Counted from the stretch's first letter, positions 8,194-17,018 are shown. The stretch: 64,000 nucleotides of DNA from CAHJXG01 sp964235485 (GCA_964235485.1 CAXSAZ010000016.1:17251-81250); one strand, 5' to 3'. Numbers and translations are program-made. The notes: a model not told the origin generated them from the letters alone.

Positions 8194-9201
8194 ATGATCC
8201 AACGCAGGACGCTTCTCACCGGCACGGCCGCCATGCTCGCCATGCCGGCCATCGCGCGCGCCCAGGCGGGCAAGAGCTACAAGATCGGCGCCGCCGTGTA
8301 CGGCCTCAAGGCGGAGTTCATGCAGCTTTGGGTCGGCGCGATCAAGGCGCACCCGGCCGCGCGCAGTGGCCAGGCGGCGATCACCGTGTTCGACGGGCAA
8401 TACGACGCGCTGACCCAATCGAACCAGTTCGACAGCATGATCACCCAGCGTTTCGATGCCATCATCTTCGTGCCCATCGACGCCCAGGCCGGCGCGGACG
8501 CGGTGAGCAAGGCACGCGCCGCCAACATCCCGGTGATCGGCTCCAACGCCCGCGTGACCGGCGACGACCTGACTTCCTATGTCGGCTCCGACGACGTGAG
8601 GGCCGGCACCTTGGAGGCGGAGGCCGTCGTGAAGGCGATGGGCGGCAAGGGCAATGTGGTCATCATCGAGGGACCGATCGGCCAAAGCGCCCAGATCGAC
8701 CGCGGCCGGGGCAACCAGGAGGTGCTCAAGGCCAATCCGGGGGTGAAGGTGCTGGAGCACAAAACCGCCAACTGGTCGCGCGCCGAGGCGCAGTCGCTGA
8801 TGGAGAACTGGCTGACCGCGCATCCCAACCAGATCGGGGGCGTCATCGGGCAGAACGACGAGATGGCGCTGGGCGCGCTGCAGGCGATCAAGGCGGGCGG
8901 GCTGGACCCGAAGAAAATCCCGATTGCCGGCATCGACGGCGTGAGCGACGCGATCTTGGCCGTCAAGGCGGGCGAGATGATGAGCGTGCTGCAGGACGCG
9001 AACGCGCAGGCGCAGGGCGCGCTCGACGTCACGCTGCGGCGCTTGGTCGGCGACAGCTACCAGCCGCTGAGCGAGGCGTGGAAGGAGTATGCGCAGCAGA
9101 TGCCGTGGAGCGGGGGCACCTTGAAGGACTACAGCGTGCCTTGGACGCCGGTGACGGCCGGCAACGCCGACGCGCTGCTGTCCAAGCGGCAGAAAGCCTG
9201 A
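8194..9201 (+). CDS. periplasmic sugar-binding protein of the ABC importer
   Basis: 335 residues, type I periplasmic-binding fold (Peripla_BP_4). The N-terminus MIQRRTLLTGTAAMLAMP is a signal peptide with a twin-arginine-like RR pair, cleaved probably after ARA near residue 23. Ligand-domain segments DSMITQRFDAIIFVPID and GVIGQNDEMALGALQA are typical of ribose/xylose-type binding proteins. AGGGAG lies 8 bases before the ATG. It delivers the sugar to the upstream permease; ligand not deducible. Confidence 0.93.
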   Translation: MIQRRTLLTGTAAMLAMPAIARAQAGKSYKIGAAVYGLKAEFMQLWVGAIKAHPAARSGQAAITVFDGQYDALTQSNQFDSMITQRFDAIIFVPIDAQAGADAVSKARAANIPVIGSNARVTGDDLTSYVGSDDVRAGTLEAEAVVKAMGGKGNVVIIEGPIGQSAQIDRGRGNQEVLKANPGVKVLEHKTANWSRAEAQSLMENWLTAHPNQIGGVIGQNDEMALGALQAIKAGGLDPKKIPIAGIDGVSDAILAVKAGEMMSVLQDANAQAQGALDVTLRRLVGDSYQPLSEAWKEYAQQMPWSGGTLKDYSVPWTPVTAGNADALLSKRQKA

Positions 9202-9220
9202 CCGCACAGGAGAAGCCGCC

Positions 9221-9976
9221 ATGACGCTCGACGCCGCCCTTGACTTCGCCGGCAAGGCCGCGCTCGTGACGGGGGGCGCCGCCGGCATCGGCGCGGCCAT
9301 CGCCGAGGCTTTGGCCGCCCGCGGGGCCAAGGTCGCGCTGGTTGACATGAACCCGGCCACGCCGGACAAGGCGCGCGCCCTGCCGCACGGCGGGCACGTC
9401 GCCTGCGTCGCCGACCTCACCCGGCCCGGCGAGGCCGGGCGCGCGGTGGCGGAGGCGGTGGGCGCGCTTGGCCGGCTCGACATCCTGGTCAACAGCGCGG
9501 GCATCGTCCGGCTCGCCGCGGCGGAGGCGGTGCCCGACGAGGACTGGGACCTCACGATGGCGATCAACCTGCGCGCGCCGTTCGTGCTGGCGCGCGCCGC
9601 CTTTCCGGCCCTGCGCGACGCCGGCGCCGGGCGGGTCATCAACCTGGCGTCCCAAGCCGCCTTTGTCGCGCTGGACCAGCACTTGGCCTATTGCACCAGC
9701 AAGGCCGGGCTGCTCGGGATGACCAAGGTGCTGGCGCTCGAATGGGCGGCCCACGGCATCACCGTCAACGCGATCTCCCCCACGGTCGTCGAGACCGAGT
9801 TGGGCCGCAAGGCTTGGGCCGGGGAGGTCGGGGAAGCGATGAAGCGCAAGATCCCCACGGGCCGGTTCGCGCAGCCGGAGGAGATCGCGCTGGCCGCGCT
9901 GTTCCTTGCCAGCCCGGGCGCCGGCATGATCACGGGGGCCAACCTCGTCGTCGATGGCGGCTACACGATCCAATGA
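9221..9976 (+). CDS. short-chain dehydrogenase/reductase
   Basis: 251 residues, classical SDR: TGGAAGIGAAIAEAL cofactor loop at residues 17-31, NSAG near 94, catalytic Ser in INLASQAA and YCTSKAG. Asp after VALV (VALVDMN) favours NAD over NADP. AGGAGAAGCCGCC precedes ATG. Last gene of the locus; it probably oxidises a polyol or a sugar intermediate of the pathway, giving the kinase its ketose substrate (inference). Confidence 0.9.
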   Translation: MTLDAALDFAGKAALVTGGAAGIGAAIAEALAARGAKVALVDMNPATPDKARALPHGGHVACVADLTRPGEAGRAVAEAVGALGRLDILVNSAGIVRLAAAEAVPDEDWDLTMAINLRAPFVLARAAFPALRDAGAGRVINLASQAAFVALDQHLAYCTSKAGLLGMTKVLALEWAAHGITVNAISPTVVETELGRKAWAGEVGEAMKRKIPTGRFAQPEEIALAALFLASPGAGMITGANLVVDGGYTIQ

Positions 9977-9990
9977 TACAGGCAGTGCAA

Positions 9991-10027
9991 CCCATCAACG
10001 GTTGACGGTCACTCAACCAAGCCGTCC
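9991..10027. repeat. dispersed repeat, copy 1 (minus orientation, no hairpin)
   Basis: The reverse complement begins GGACGGCTTGGTTGAGTGAC and ends CCGTTGATGGG. It matches the left part of the repeats at 34729 and 59803 with few differences. This copy lacks the long hairpin and overlaps the last codons and stop of the GH42 gene. It lies between two convergent genes, as do the other copies. Confidence 0.7.
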
Positions 10028-11952
10028 GTCCAGGCGGCGACGCCTTGCGGCGGCACGACGGGCCCGCCCAGCACGAAACGCCCGGCGTCCGGCGCGGTCC
10101 AGGGGTCAAGCCCGTAGTTGAACGCAAACACCGTGTCGCCGCGCCGGCGCAGCCGCACGCCGGGCGGCAGGTCCATCAAGCTCAACCCGGCCGCGTCGAG
10201 GACATGGCGCACCGCGGCATCCAGCAACGCCCCGTCCGGCCAGCCCGCGAGGTAATGCGCCCGGCCGGCGCGGAGCAGCGCCGGCGTGCCGTCGGCGAAC
10301 CGGGCCATCGCCTCGGTGCCCGCGCCCGGCTCGACCCATTCCCGCCACCGTTCCATCGTGCCCCCGACGCGGCCCGTCACGGCGTGGCGCAGGCCGGGGC
10401 GCAAGGAAGCGACCTGCACCACCCGCATCGGCAGCAGCGCCCGGAGCGGGCCGGGCGGCAGTTCGGGCGGGATCGCGAAGGCTCCCGTCTTGCTGCCGGT
10501 GCGCGGGCCGAACAGCAGCATCCCGTCCGCCGCCTCGAACGCGGCGCGCGCCGCTTCGGAAACAATGGGCAAGCAGGGCGTCAGCACCGCGGCGTAGCCG
10601 CCGAGCGGCGCGCCCGGCGGCACGATATCGATGTCCAGCCCGCCGCGCCGCGCCGCCTCGTACCAGCGCAGGCACAATTCCACGTAGGCGAAGTCCGCCC
10701 CTTGCGGCTGGATGCCGAGGACCCAGGCGGCTTCGTAATCGAACACCAAGGCCACCGGCGCCTGCGCGCTGTTTGGCAGGGGCAGGGCGGCAAGCTCGGC
10801 CGCGACCTGCGCCGCTTCCTCGCCGCCGGGCGAGCGCACGCGGTCGGGGCGGTGCAGGCCCGCGTGCATCTGCTCCTGCGCGAACGGCGCCTGGCGCCAG
10901 CGGAAAAAGCTGACCACCTCCGCCCCGTGCGCCAGGGCTTCCCAGGTCCACAGCCGCACCATGCCGGGCTTCGGCACGGGGTTCCAGGGCGCCCAGTTCA
11001 CCGGGCCGGGCTGCTGCTCCATCACCCACCACCGGCCGCGGCCGACGCCGCGATACAGGTCGTGGTGGAACGCCGCCATGTCGGGGTGCCCGGTCTCCGC
11101 GAACAGCGCCCGGGCGTCGTCCGGCAACTCGCGCTGCTCGGTGAAGCCCAGCGGGTAGCTGTCCCAGGACGCAAAGTCGATCTCCGCGCCGAGCGTCCAA
11201 TGGTCGAACTCGGTGAAACGGCCCATGAAGTTGTGGGTGACGAACCGGCCCGGCGAGTGCGCGCGGAGGATCGCCGCCTGCATCGCTGTATAGGCCACGA
11301 CCTGATCGGACGCGAAGCGCCGGAAGTCCAACTGCGCCGCCGGGTTGGTTTCCGTCACCGCGCCGGCGGGCAGGGCTACCTGGTCGAAGCTCCCGGCCTC
11401 CATCGACCAGAACACGTTGCCCCAGGCTTCGTTCAGCCGTTCCGGGTCCTGGTAGCGGCGGCGCAGCCAGTCGTGAAAGGCGCGCAGGTCCTCCGGGCCG
11501 TAGGACAGCACCGTGTCGTGGCAGCCGAACTCGTTGTCGATCTGCCAACCGGCGACCGCCGGGTGCGCGCCGTAGCGGGCGGCCACGGCCTCCGTGATCG
11601 CCCGGCTCGCGTCCAGCCAGGCGGCCGAGCTGAACGTCGTGTGCCGCCGGCTGCCGAAGCCCCGCGTGCGCCCGTGCGCGTCCACCGGCAGGATGTCGGG
11701 ATGGGCGTCGATCAGCCACTTCGGCGGCGTCGCGGTCGGCGTACACATCACGACGCGCAGCCCGGCACCGCCCAGCACCGCGACCGCGCGGTCGAGCCAG
11801 CCCCAATCGAAGCGGCCCGGCGCCGGCTCGATCCGGCTCCAGGCGAACTCGGCGATGCGGACATACGTAATGCCCATCTCGCGCATCCGCCGCGCGTCCT
11901 CGGCCCACCACGCTTCCGGCCAGTGTTCGGGGTAGTAGCAAACGCCGAGCAT
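10009..11952 (-). CDS. beta-galactosidase, glycoside hydrolase family 42
   Basis: 647 residues, usual for GH42. The N-terminus MLGVCYYPEHWPEAWW is the family start of the TIM barrel; the acid/base Glu is in WQIDNEFGCHD near residue 143 and the nucleophile Glu in WWVMEQQPGPVNW near 310. A trimerisation domain and a small C-terminal domain follow. No signal peptide, so it acts in the cytoplasm on galactosides taken up by the adjacent ABC importer. AAAGGAG precedes the ATG by 7 bases. Its 3' end overlaps a dispersed repeat. Confidence 0.95.
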   Translation of the reverse strand: MLGVCYYPEHWPEAWWAEDARRMREMGITYVRIAEFAWSRIEPAPGRFDWGWLDRAVAVLGGAGLRVVMCTPTATPPKWLIDAHPDILPVDAHGRTRGFGSRRHTTFSSAAWLDASRAITEAVAARYGAHPAVAGWQIDNEFGCHDTVLSYGPEDLRAFHDWLRRRYQDPERLNEAWGNVFWSMEAGSFDQVALPAGAVTETNPAAQLDFRRFASDQVVAYTAMQAAILRAHSPGRFVTHNFMGRFTEFDHWTLGAEIDFASWDSYPLGFTEQRELPDDARALFAETGHPDMAAFHHDLYRGVGRGRWWVMEQQPGPVNWAPWNPVPKPGMVRLWTWEALAHGAEVVSFFRWRQAPFAQEQMHAGLHRPDRVRSPGGEEAAQVAAELAALPLPNSAQAPVALVFDYEAAWVLGIQPQGADFAYVELCLRWYEAARRGGLDIDIVPPGAPLGGYAAVLTPCLPIVSEAARAAFEAADGMLLFGPRTGSKTGAFAIPPELPPGPLRALLPMRVVQVASLRPGLRHAVTGRVGGTMERWREWVEPGAGTEAMARFADGTPALLRAGRAHYLAGWPDGALLDAAVRHVLDAAGLSLMDLPPGVRLRRRGDTVFAFNYGLDPWTAPDAGRFVLGGPVVPPQGVAAWTDGLVE

Positions 11953-11965
11953 GGGGCGGCTCCTT

Positions 11966-13066
11966 TCAACAGCCGGGCGCGTTCAGCAGCGCGGGGCCGG
12001 CGGGGTCGAACAGGTGGCAGAAGCGGGGGTCAAAGGTCAGGGTCACGGGCTGCCCGGTCCGCTGCGGCGCGCGGCCGTCGGCGCGGGCCACCAGCACCGG
12101 GCCTTGCGCCACCTCGACATGCAGGATGGTCTCGGCGCCCAGGTGCTCGGCCAGGGTGACGGTCCCCGCGAGGCCCTCGCCCGGCGGCCCGGCGCCATCG
12201 ACCGAGACGTGCTCCGGACGGATGCCGAGCGTCACCGGGCCGGGGGCGAGCCTCGTGCCGTTCAGCGGGACGTGCGACACCGCGCCGCCGGGCAGTTCCA
12301 GCCGCGCCGCGCCGCCGACCACGGTGGCGACCCGCGCCGGGATGGCGTTCATGCGCGGCGAGCCGATGAAGCCCGCGACGAACAGGTTGCGCGGGCGCTC
12401 GTACAGCTCCAGCGGGCTGCCGGCCTGCTCGATCTGGCCGGCTTGCAGCACCACGATCTTGTCGGCCATGGTCATCGCCTCAACCTGGTCGTGCGTGACG
12501 TAGATCATCGTGGCGCCGAGCGTCCGGTGCAGGTTCAGCAATTCCACCCGCGTCTGCGAGCGCAGCGCCGCATCGAGGTTGGACAACGGCTCGTCGAACA
12601 GGAACACCTCCGGCTCGCGCACGATGGCCCGGCCGATGGCGACCCGCTGCCGCTGCCCGCCGGACAACTGGGACGGCTTGCGGTCGAGATAGCCGCCGAG
12701 CTGCAGCAGCCGCGCCGCTTCCGCCACCCGCGCGGCGACCACCGGCTTCGGCGTATTGGTCATGCGCAGGCCGAAGCTGATGTTCTCGCCCACCGTCATG
12801 TGCGGATACAGCGCGTAGGATTGGAACACCATGGCGATGCCGCGGTTGGCCGGCGGCACGCGGGTCACGTCCCGGCCGCCGATGCCGAGCGTCCCCGCGG
12901 TGATGTCCTCAAGCCCCGCGATCAAGCGCAGCAGCGTCGATTTGCCGCAGCCGGACGGCCCCACGAACACGCAGAACTCGCCATGCGCGATGTCGAGGTC
13001 GATGCCCTTGATGACATCGACCGGGCCGAACGATTTGCGCACGCCGCGCAGCGCGACCTCGGCCAT
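11966..13066 (-). CDS. sugar ABC transporter ATP-binding protein (UgpC/MalK-like)
   Basis: 366 residues. Walker A GPSGCGKSTLLRLIAG near residue 37, signature LSGGQRQRVAIGRA, Walker B VFLFDEPLSNLDAA, then a C-terminal TOBE/MalK domain with LGIRPEHVSV. It drives a CUT1-type importer whose permeases and binding protein are encoded upstream on the same strand. The ATG overlaps the stop region of a 24-codon ORF (TGAATG), and its ribosome site GGGAGG lies inside that ORF. Thirteen bp separate it from the GH42 gene. Confidence 0.94.
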   Translation of the reverse strand: MAEVALRGVRKSFGPVDVIKGIDLDIAHGEFCVFVGPSGCGKSTLLRLIAGLEDITAGTLGIGGRDVTRVPPANRGIAMVFQSYALYPHMTVGENISFGLRMTNTPKPVVAARVAEAARLLQLGGYLDRKPSQLSGGQRQRVAIGRAIVREPEVFLFDEPLSNLDAALRSQTRVELLNLHRTLGATMIYVTHDQVEAMTMADKIVVLQAGQIEQAGSPLELYERPRNLFVAGFIGSPRMNAIPARVATVVGGAARLELPGGAVSHVPLNGTRLAPGPVTLGIRPEHVSVDGAGPPGEGLAGTVTLAEHLGAETILHVEVAQGPVLVARADGRAPQRTGQPVTLTFDPRFCHLFDPAGPALLNAPGC

Positions 13067-13141
13067 TCAGCCCTCCCGGTTGAGTTCGAGGATGACCGCC
13101 GTTTCCGCCCGCAGCGTCGTGCGAAGCCCGTCGAGCCGCAT
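13067..13141 (-). CDS. orphan 24-codon ORF between permease and ATPase genes
   Basis: A strong ribosome site AAGGAG, overlapping the permease stop, lies 5 bases before ATG. The ORF encodes 24 residues (begins MRLDGLRTTL, ends ELNREG) and ends TGAATG on the ATPase start. No family recognised. Either a coupling peptide that carries ribosomes to the ATPase gene, or the fused ends of a gene lost by in-frame deletion; the neighbouring glpD remnant makes deletion plausible. Confidence 0.45.
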   Translation of the reverse strand: MRLDGLRTTLRAETAVILELNREG

Positions 13142-13143
13142 CG

Positions 13144-13998
13144 CTACTCCTTGACCGCGCCGAGCGTCAGCCCGGCGATGAAGTGCCGCTGCATCGCGAA
13201 GAACATGACCACCGAGGGCGCGGCTGCGATCAGGGCGCCGGCGCTCATCAACTGCCACGACGCGAGCCATTGCCCGGTCAGCGCCTGCAGCCCCGCGGTG
13301 ACGGGGCGCGCGGTGTCGCTTTGCACCAGCACCAGCGCCCAGAAGTAGTCGTTCCAGATGAAGGTGAACTCCAGCACCGCGAGCGCCGCCAGCGCCGGGC
13401 GCACCAGCGGCAGGACGACGTGCCAGAAGATGCGCAGCTCGCCCACGCCCTCGATCCGCGCCGCCTCCACCAGCGCGTCCGGCAGCTCGCGGATGAAGTT
13501 GCGCATGAACAGGGTGCAGAAGCCGGTCTGGAACGCGACGTGGAACAGCACCAGCGCCCATACCGTGTCGTACAACGGGATCACGCTCACGAACAGGTCG
13601 CGGACCGGGATCATCAGCACCTGGAACGGCACGAAGTTGCCGGCGATGAAGATGGCGAACAGGGCGGTGTTGCCGCGGAACCGGTATTGCGCCAGCGCAT
13701 ACCCGGCCATGGTGGACGCCGCCAGCGTGCCCGCCACCGCCGGCACGGTGATCACCACGCTGTTGAGCAGATAGCGGCCCATCGGCGAGGAGGTGAACAC
13801 CGCCGTGTAGTTCTCGGCGATGCGCAGCTCGGTGGGCCAGCCCCAGTAGTTGCCCCGGCTGAGGTCGTCGAGCGAGCGGGTGGAGGTCAGCGCGATGGCG
13901 AACAGCGGCAGCAGCCAGACCAGCAGGCTCACGGACACCGCCGCGCGGTAAAGCCCGCGCGCGCCGGGCGACTGCTTTTGCAGCGGCGTCGGGAACAT
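13144..13998 (-). CDS. carbohydrate ABC transporter permease (MalG/UgpE-like)
   Basis: 284-residue membrane protein with about six transmembrane segments and the EAA loop EAARIEGVGELRIFWHVVLP (around residue 180-200) that contacts the ATPase. N-terminal helix includes VSLLVWLLPLFAIAL. CUT1 family inner-membrane subunit. Three bp separate it from the preceding permease gene, so both are co-translated. Confidence 0.93.
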   Translation of the reverse strand: MFPTPLQKQSPGARGLYRAAVSVSLLVWLLPLFAIALTSTRSLDDLSRGNYWGWPTELRIAENYTAVFTSSPMGRYLLNSVVITVPAVAGTLAASTMAGYALAQYRFRGNTALFAIFIAGNFVPFQVLMIPVRDLFVSVIPLYDTVWALVLFHVAFQTGFCTLFMRNFIRELPDALVEAARIEGVGELRIFWHVVLPLVRPALAALAVLEFTFIWNDYFWALVLVQSDTARPVTAGLQALTGQWLASWQLMSAGALIAAAPSVVMFFAMQRHFIAGLTLGAVKE

Positions 13999-14001
13999 GG
14001 T

Positions 14002-14931
14002 TTAGCGGCGCTCCCGGCGCAGCAGGGACACCAGGAAGAAGGCGATATACACGTCCATGATGAGGAACAGCACCGTCGCGACCGCCGCGCCGTAGCCGTA
14101 GCGGAACGAGGCGAAGGTCTGCTGGTACATGTAGAACGCGAGCACGGAGGAGCTGTCGTACGGCCCGCCCTTGGTCATGATGGACACGAGGTCGAAGCTG
14201 CGCAGCGCGCCGACCACGCAGACCACGACGGCGATGAAGGTCGCCGGGCGGAGCTGCGGCAGGACGATGTGGCGCAGCAGGCGCCAGCCCCGCGCGCCGT
14301 CGAGCCGCGCCGCTTCCACCAGCTCCGGGTTGATGGCGGTAAGGCCGGTCAAGTACAGGATCATGCAATACGCGGTCTGCGGCCACAGGCCCGCCGCGAT
14401 CACGCCGAACGTCGCCCAGCGCTCGTTGCCCAGGATATCAACCGGCGGCAGGCCCACCGCCCCGAGCAGCACGTTCAGCAGCCCGAAATCGGCATTGAGG
14501 AACCAGCCGAACACCAGGCCCACCACCACCTGGCTGATGACGAACGGGAAGAAGAACAGCGACTTCACCAGCCGCATCCCGAACAGCGTCTGGTTCAGCA
14601 ACAGGGCCAGCGCCAGGCCGAATGCCGGGGCCAGCATGAAGGCGGCGAGCCACAGCACGTTGTTGACGAGGGCCGTGTAGAACACGTCGTCGGTGAACAG
14701 CTCGGCGTAGTTGGCCAGGCCCACGAAGCGCGCGGGCTTGATGCCGTCCCAGTCCTGCAGGCTGATCCACAGGCTGTCCGCGATGGGCCAGACGACGAAC
14801 ACCGCGAACAGCAGGCAGGCGGGCGCCAGCAGGAGCGCGGGCGCCAGCGCCATCTGGTGCCGCCGCCACCAGGTGTCCGGCACGGCGCCGGCCGCCCCGC
14901 TTGCGGCCCCGGGGATCGTCGCCGCGGACAT
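14002..14931 (-). CDS. carbohydrate ABC transporter permease (MalF/UgpA-like)
   Basis: 309 residues, six hydrophobic segments, first at about 30-55 (ALLLAPACLLFAVFVVWPIA), EAA loop EAARLDGARGWRLLRHIVLP near 210. It pairs with the following permease to form the translocation pore. Starts 12 bp after the binding-protein stop. Family membership is clear; substrate is inferred as a galactoside from the GH42 gene in the same operon. Confidence 0.93.
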   Translation of the reverse strand: MSAATIPGAASGAAGAVPDTWWRRHQMALAPALLLAPACLLFAVFVVWPIADSLWISLQDWDGIKPARFVGLANYAELFTDDVFYTALVNNVLWLAAFMLAPAFGLALALLLNQTLFGMRLVKSLFFFPFVISQVVVGLVFGWFLNADFGLLNVLLGAVGLPPVDILGNERWATFGVIAAGLWPQTAYCMILYLTGLTAINPELVEAARLDGARGWRLLRHIVLPQLRPATFIAVVVCVVGALRSFDLVSIMTKGGPYDSSSVLAFYMYQQTFASFRYGYGAAVATVLFLIMDVYIAFFLVSLLRRERR

Positions 14932-14943
14932 CGGGCTTCCGCC

Positions 14944-16176
14944 TCAGTTCGCGGCGTAGATGCGCTTGCGGGCGCGCTCGATGTTGGCGAGCACGGCGTC
15001 GAGGCGCTCCGGCTTCACCATGAACTCCTGGAAGCCCTTCATCGCGACGGTTGCGAGGTCCTCGCTGGTGTCGCGGTCGAGGAACTGGGTCAGGTGCACC
15101 GCGGCGTCCAGTTGCGCGGCGCCGGCCTTGAGGAAGCGGTCGTCGCTGACCTGCGCTTGGATGTTGGTTGGAAGCTGCCGCAAGGTCTTGTTGAGGGTGG
15201 TCTGCACGTCGGCGCGCATCAGGAACGCGAGGAGCTTGGTCGCATCCGCCTTGTTCTTGGCGCCGGCGGGGATGGTGATGCTTTCGATGGGCGCTTCCTC
15301 GGTCTGCGCCACGCCCGGGGTGATGGTCGGGAAGGTCATGAAGCCGATGTTGGCGGCGGCGTCGGCCGGCATTCCTTGGGTGAAGAAGTTGCCGATCAGC
15401 ATCATGCCCGCCTTGCCCTGGTACATCAGGCTCTGGCTTTCCTGCCAGGACAGGCTGGCGTGGCTCTTGATGAAGCACTGGCGGTCGAGCAACTGCTTCC
15501 AATGCGCGAACACCGCGCGCACCTTCGGGTCCTGCCAGCTCACGCGGCCTTCCGTGAGCTGGGTGTGGAACTCGTAGCCGTTGAGGCGCAGGTCGATGTA
15601 GTCGAACCAGCCGGCAGTGGGCCAAAGGTCCTTGCTGCCGAGGTCCACCGGCTCGACGCCCGCCGCCCGCAGCTTGTCGCAGGCGCCGAGCAGGTCGTCC
15701 CAGGTCTTGATCTCGCCCACCCCGGCCTTTTGCAGCAGGTCGGTGCGGGCGAAGAGGCCCCATTGGTAGTAGCTGTACGGCACGCCCCACTGCTTGCCGT
15801 CGGCGGTCACGGTGTCGAGCACCTTGGGCGCGAACTGCGCGCGCATCTCCGGCGTGAACAGCGCGCTCACGTCCTGCAGCAGGCCCGGCGTGACGAACTG
15901 GCGCATCCGCGCGCCCGTGTACCACAGCGCCACGTCGGGCGGCGCGGAGGTCAGCCAGTTGCGGATCGAGTTTTTGTAGCTTTCGTGGTCATACACGTTC
16001 ATCTGGACGGTGATGCCGGGGTTCTCGGCCTCGAACTGCTTGACCGCCGCCTCGAAACCTACCTTGACCTCCGGGTAGGAGGTGTCGGTGTTGAAGACGA
16101 GGGTTCCGGCCCGGGCCGGGGCCGCGAGCAGGCCGGCGGCCAGGGCCGCCGCCGCGAGCATTCGGGACAGGTGCAT
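14944..16176 (-). CDS. extracellular solute-binding protein of CUT1 sugar importer
   Basis: 410 residues. Signal peptide at 1-23 (MHLSRMLAAAALAAGLLAA, cleavage near ARA), then a family 1 binding fold with TSYPEVKVGFEAAVKQFEAE and many aromatic residues. GGAGG lies 5 bases before ATG 16176. The frame stays open upstream into a glpD remnant, but the signal peptide fixes the start. It is the first intact gene after the glpD scar, and probably binds an oligosaccharide or galactoside. Confidence 0.93.
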   Translation of the reverse strand: MHLSRMLAAAALAAGLLAAPARAGTLVFNTDTSYPEVKVGFEAAVKQFEAENPGITVQMNVYDHESYKNSIRNWLTSAPPDVALWYTGARMRQFVTPGLLQDVSALFTPEMRAQFAPKVLDTVTADGKQWGVPYSYYQWGLFARTDLLQKAGVGEIKTWDDLLGACDKLRAAGVEPVDLGSKDLWPTAGWFDYIDLRLNGYEFHTQLTEGRVSWQDPKVRAVFAHWKQLLDRQCFIKSHASLSWQESQSLMYQGKAGMMLIGNFFTQGMPADAAANIGFMTFPTITPGVAQTEEAPIESITIPAGAKNKADATKLLAFLMRADVQTTLNKTLRQLPTNIQAQVSDDRFLKAGAAQLDAAVHLTQFLDRDTSEDLATVAMKGFQEFMVKPERLDAVLANIERARKRIYAAN

Positions 16177-16272
16177 GGTTTCCTCCGTTTGGGCGGCAGT
16201 ATTGCCGGCGCGGCGCCGGTTGGCTACCCGCGGCGGCGATGCCGCGCACGGAACGGTGCTGGCCGCGTTGCT

Positions 16273-16344
16273 GCCCCGCCCGGCGGCGTCCCGCGCGATG
16301 CCGGCGCCGTTGGCCCCGCCGCCGATGACCAGCAGGTCGCTCAT
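16273..16344 (-). pseudogene. glpD-like dehydrogenase, first 24 codons only
   Basis: ATG at 16344 opens MSDLLVIGGGANGAGIARDA, followed by AGRG. This is the FAD-binding N-terminus of GlpD-type glycerol-3-phosphate dehydrogenases (GGGxxGxGxARDAAxRG). After that the frame runs into non-GlpD sequence leading to the binding-protein promoter region. More than 450 codons are missing. The start is 11 bp after the aldolase stop, as in an intact operon, so a deletion probably fused aldolase-glpD to the importer operon. Confidence 0.7.
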
Positions 16345-16355
16345 GCCGCTCCCGC

Positions 16356-17018
16356 TCACGCCGCCTGGTCGCGCTCCTGCAGGCCATAGGTGGAGAACGA
16401 CTGGGCGGTGTCGGCGATCTCGGCGTCCGACAGGACGTACGGCTCCCCGATTTGCAGGCTGAGGCAGTACTGGCGCGCGATGGTTTCCAGCTCGACCGCC
16501 AGCCACATCGCCTTGGCCAGACTTGCGCCCACCACCACCATGCCGTGGTTGGCGAGCAGGCAAGCGTTGCGCCCGTCCAGCGCGGCCAGGGTGTGCGCCG
16601 CAAGCTCCGCCGTGCCGAAGGTGGCGTAAGGGGCGCAGCGCACGTCCGTGCCGCCGAACGCCGCTATCATGTAATGCACCGCCGGGATCGGCTTTCGCAG
16701 GATCGCCAGCGTCGTGCAGTAGGTCGCGTGCGTGTGCACCACCGCGCCCGCGTCCGGCCGGCCGCGCAGGATGTCGAGGTGGAAGCGCCACTCCGTGCTG
16801 GGCTTCAACGGGCCGGACCACGCGCCGCGCTCGCCGTCCAGCGGCATGGCGGCCACGTCCTCCGGCCGCATCTGGTCGTAGGGGGTGGCCGACGGCGTGA
16901 TCAGCATCCGGTCGCCCAGCCGGGCGCTGACGTTGCCGGAGGTCCCCTGGTTGATGCCGAGCGCGTTCATGCTGCGTGCAGCCTGCACGATCTCGGCGCG
17001 AAGGGTGGTTTCATCCAT
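16356..17018 (-). CDS. class II aldolase (L-fuculose-phosphate aldolase-like)
   Basis: 220 residues, full length for FucA/AraD-type class II aldolases, which cleave ketose 1-phosphates to dihydroxyacetone phosphate and an aldehyde using zinc. Visible: NQGTSGNVSARLG phosphate site near 30, catalytic Glu in STEWRFH near 75, zinc ligands in HTHATYCTTLA near 95 and in NHGMVVVG near 155. The frame continues upstream, but residues before ATG 17018 are encoded in the IS end, so the native start is taken as 17018. Its upstream region was replaced by the truncated IS, 19 bp away, so expression may be altered. Confidence 0.9.
   Translation of the reverse strand: MDETTLRAEIVQAARSMNALGINQGTSGNVSARLGDRMLITPSATPYDQMRPEDVAAMPLDGERGAWSGPLKPSTEWRFHLDILRGRPDAGAVVHTHATYCTTLAILRKPIPAVHYMIAAFGGTDVRCAPYATFGTAELAAHTLAALDGRNACLLANHGMVVVGASLAKAMWLAVELETIARQYCLSLQIGEPYVLSDAEIADTAQSFSTYGLQERDQAA

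Noticed and set aside
13183..16389. Plus-strand open frame of more than 1000 codons opposite the sugar importer genes
   Set aside because: It is antisense to clear permease and binding-protein genes and its translation is His/Arg/Gln-rich with no domain, typical of the third-position G/C bias shadow.
14944..16821. A 625-residue fusion of aldolase-region, GlpD-like and binding-protein sequence
   Set aside because: A signal peptide and ribosome site at 16176 show the binding protein starts there; upstream codons are out-of-frame aldolase and the glpD remnant.
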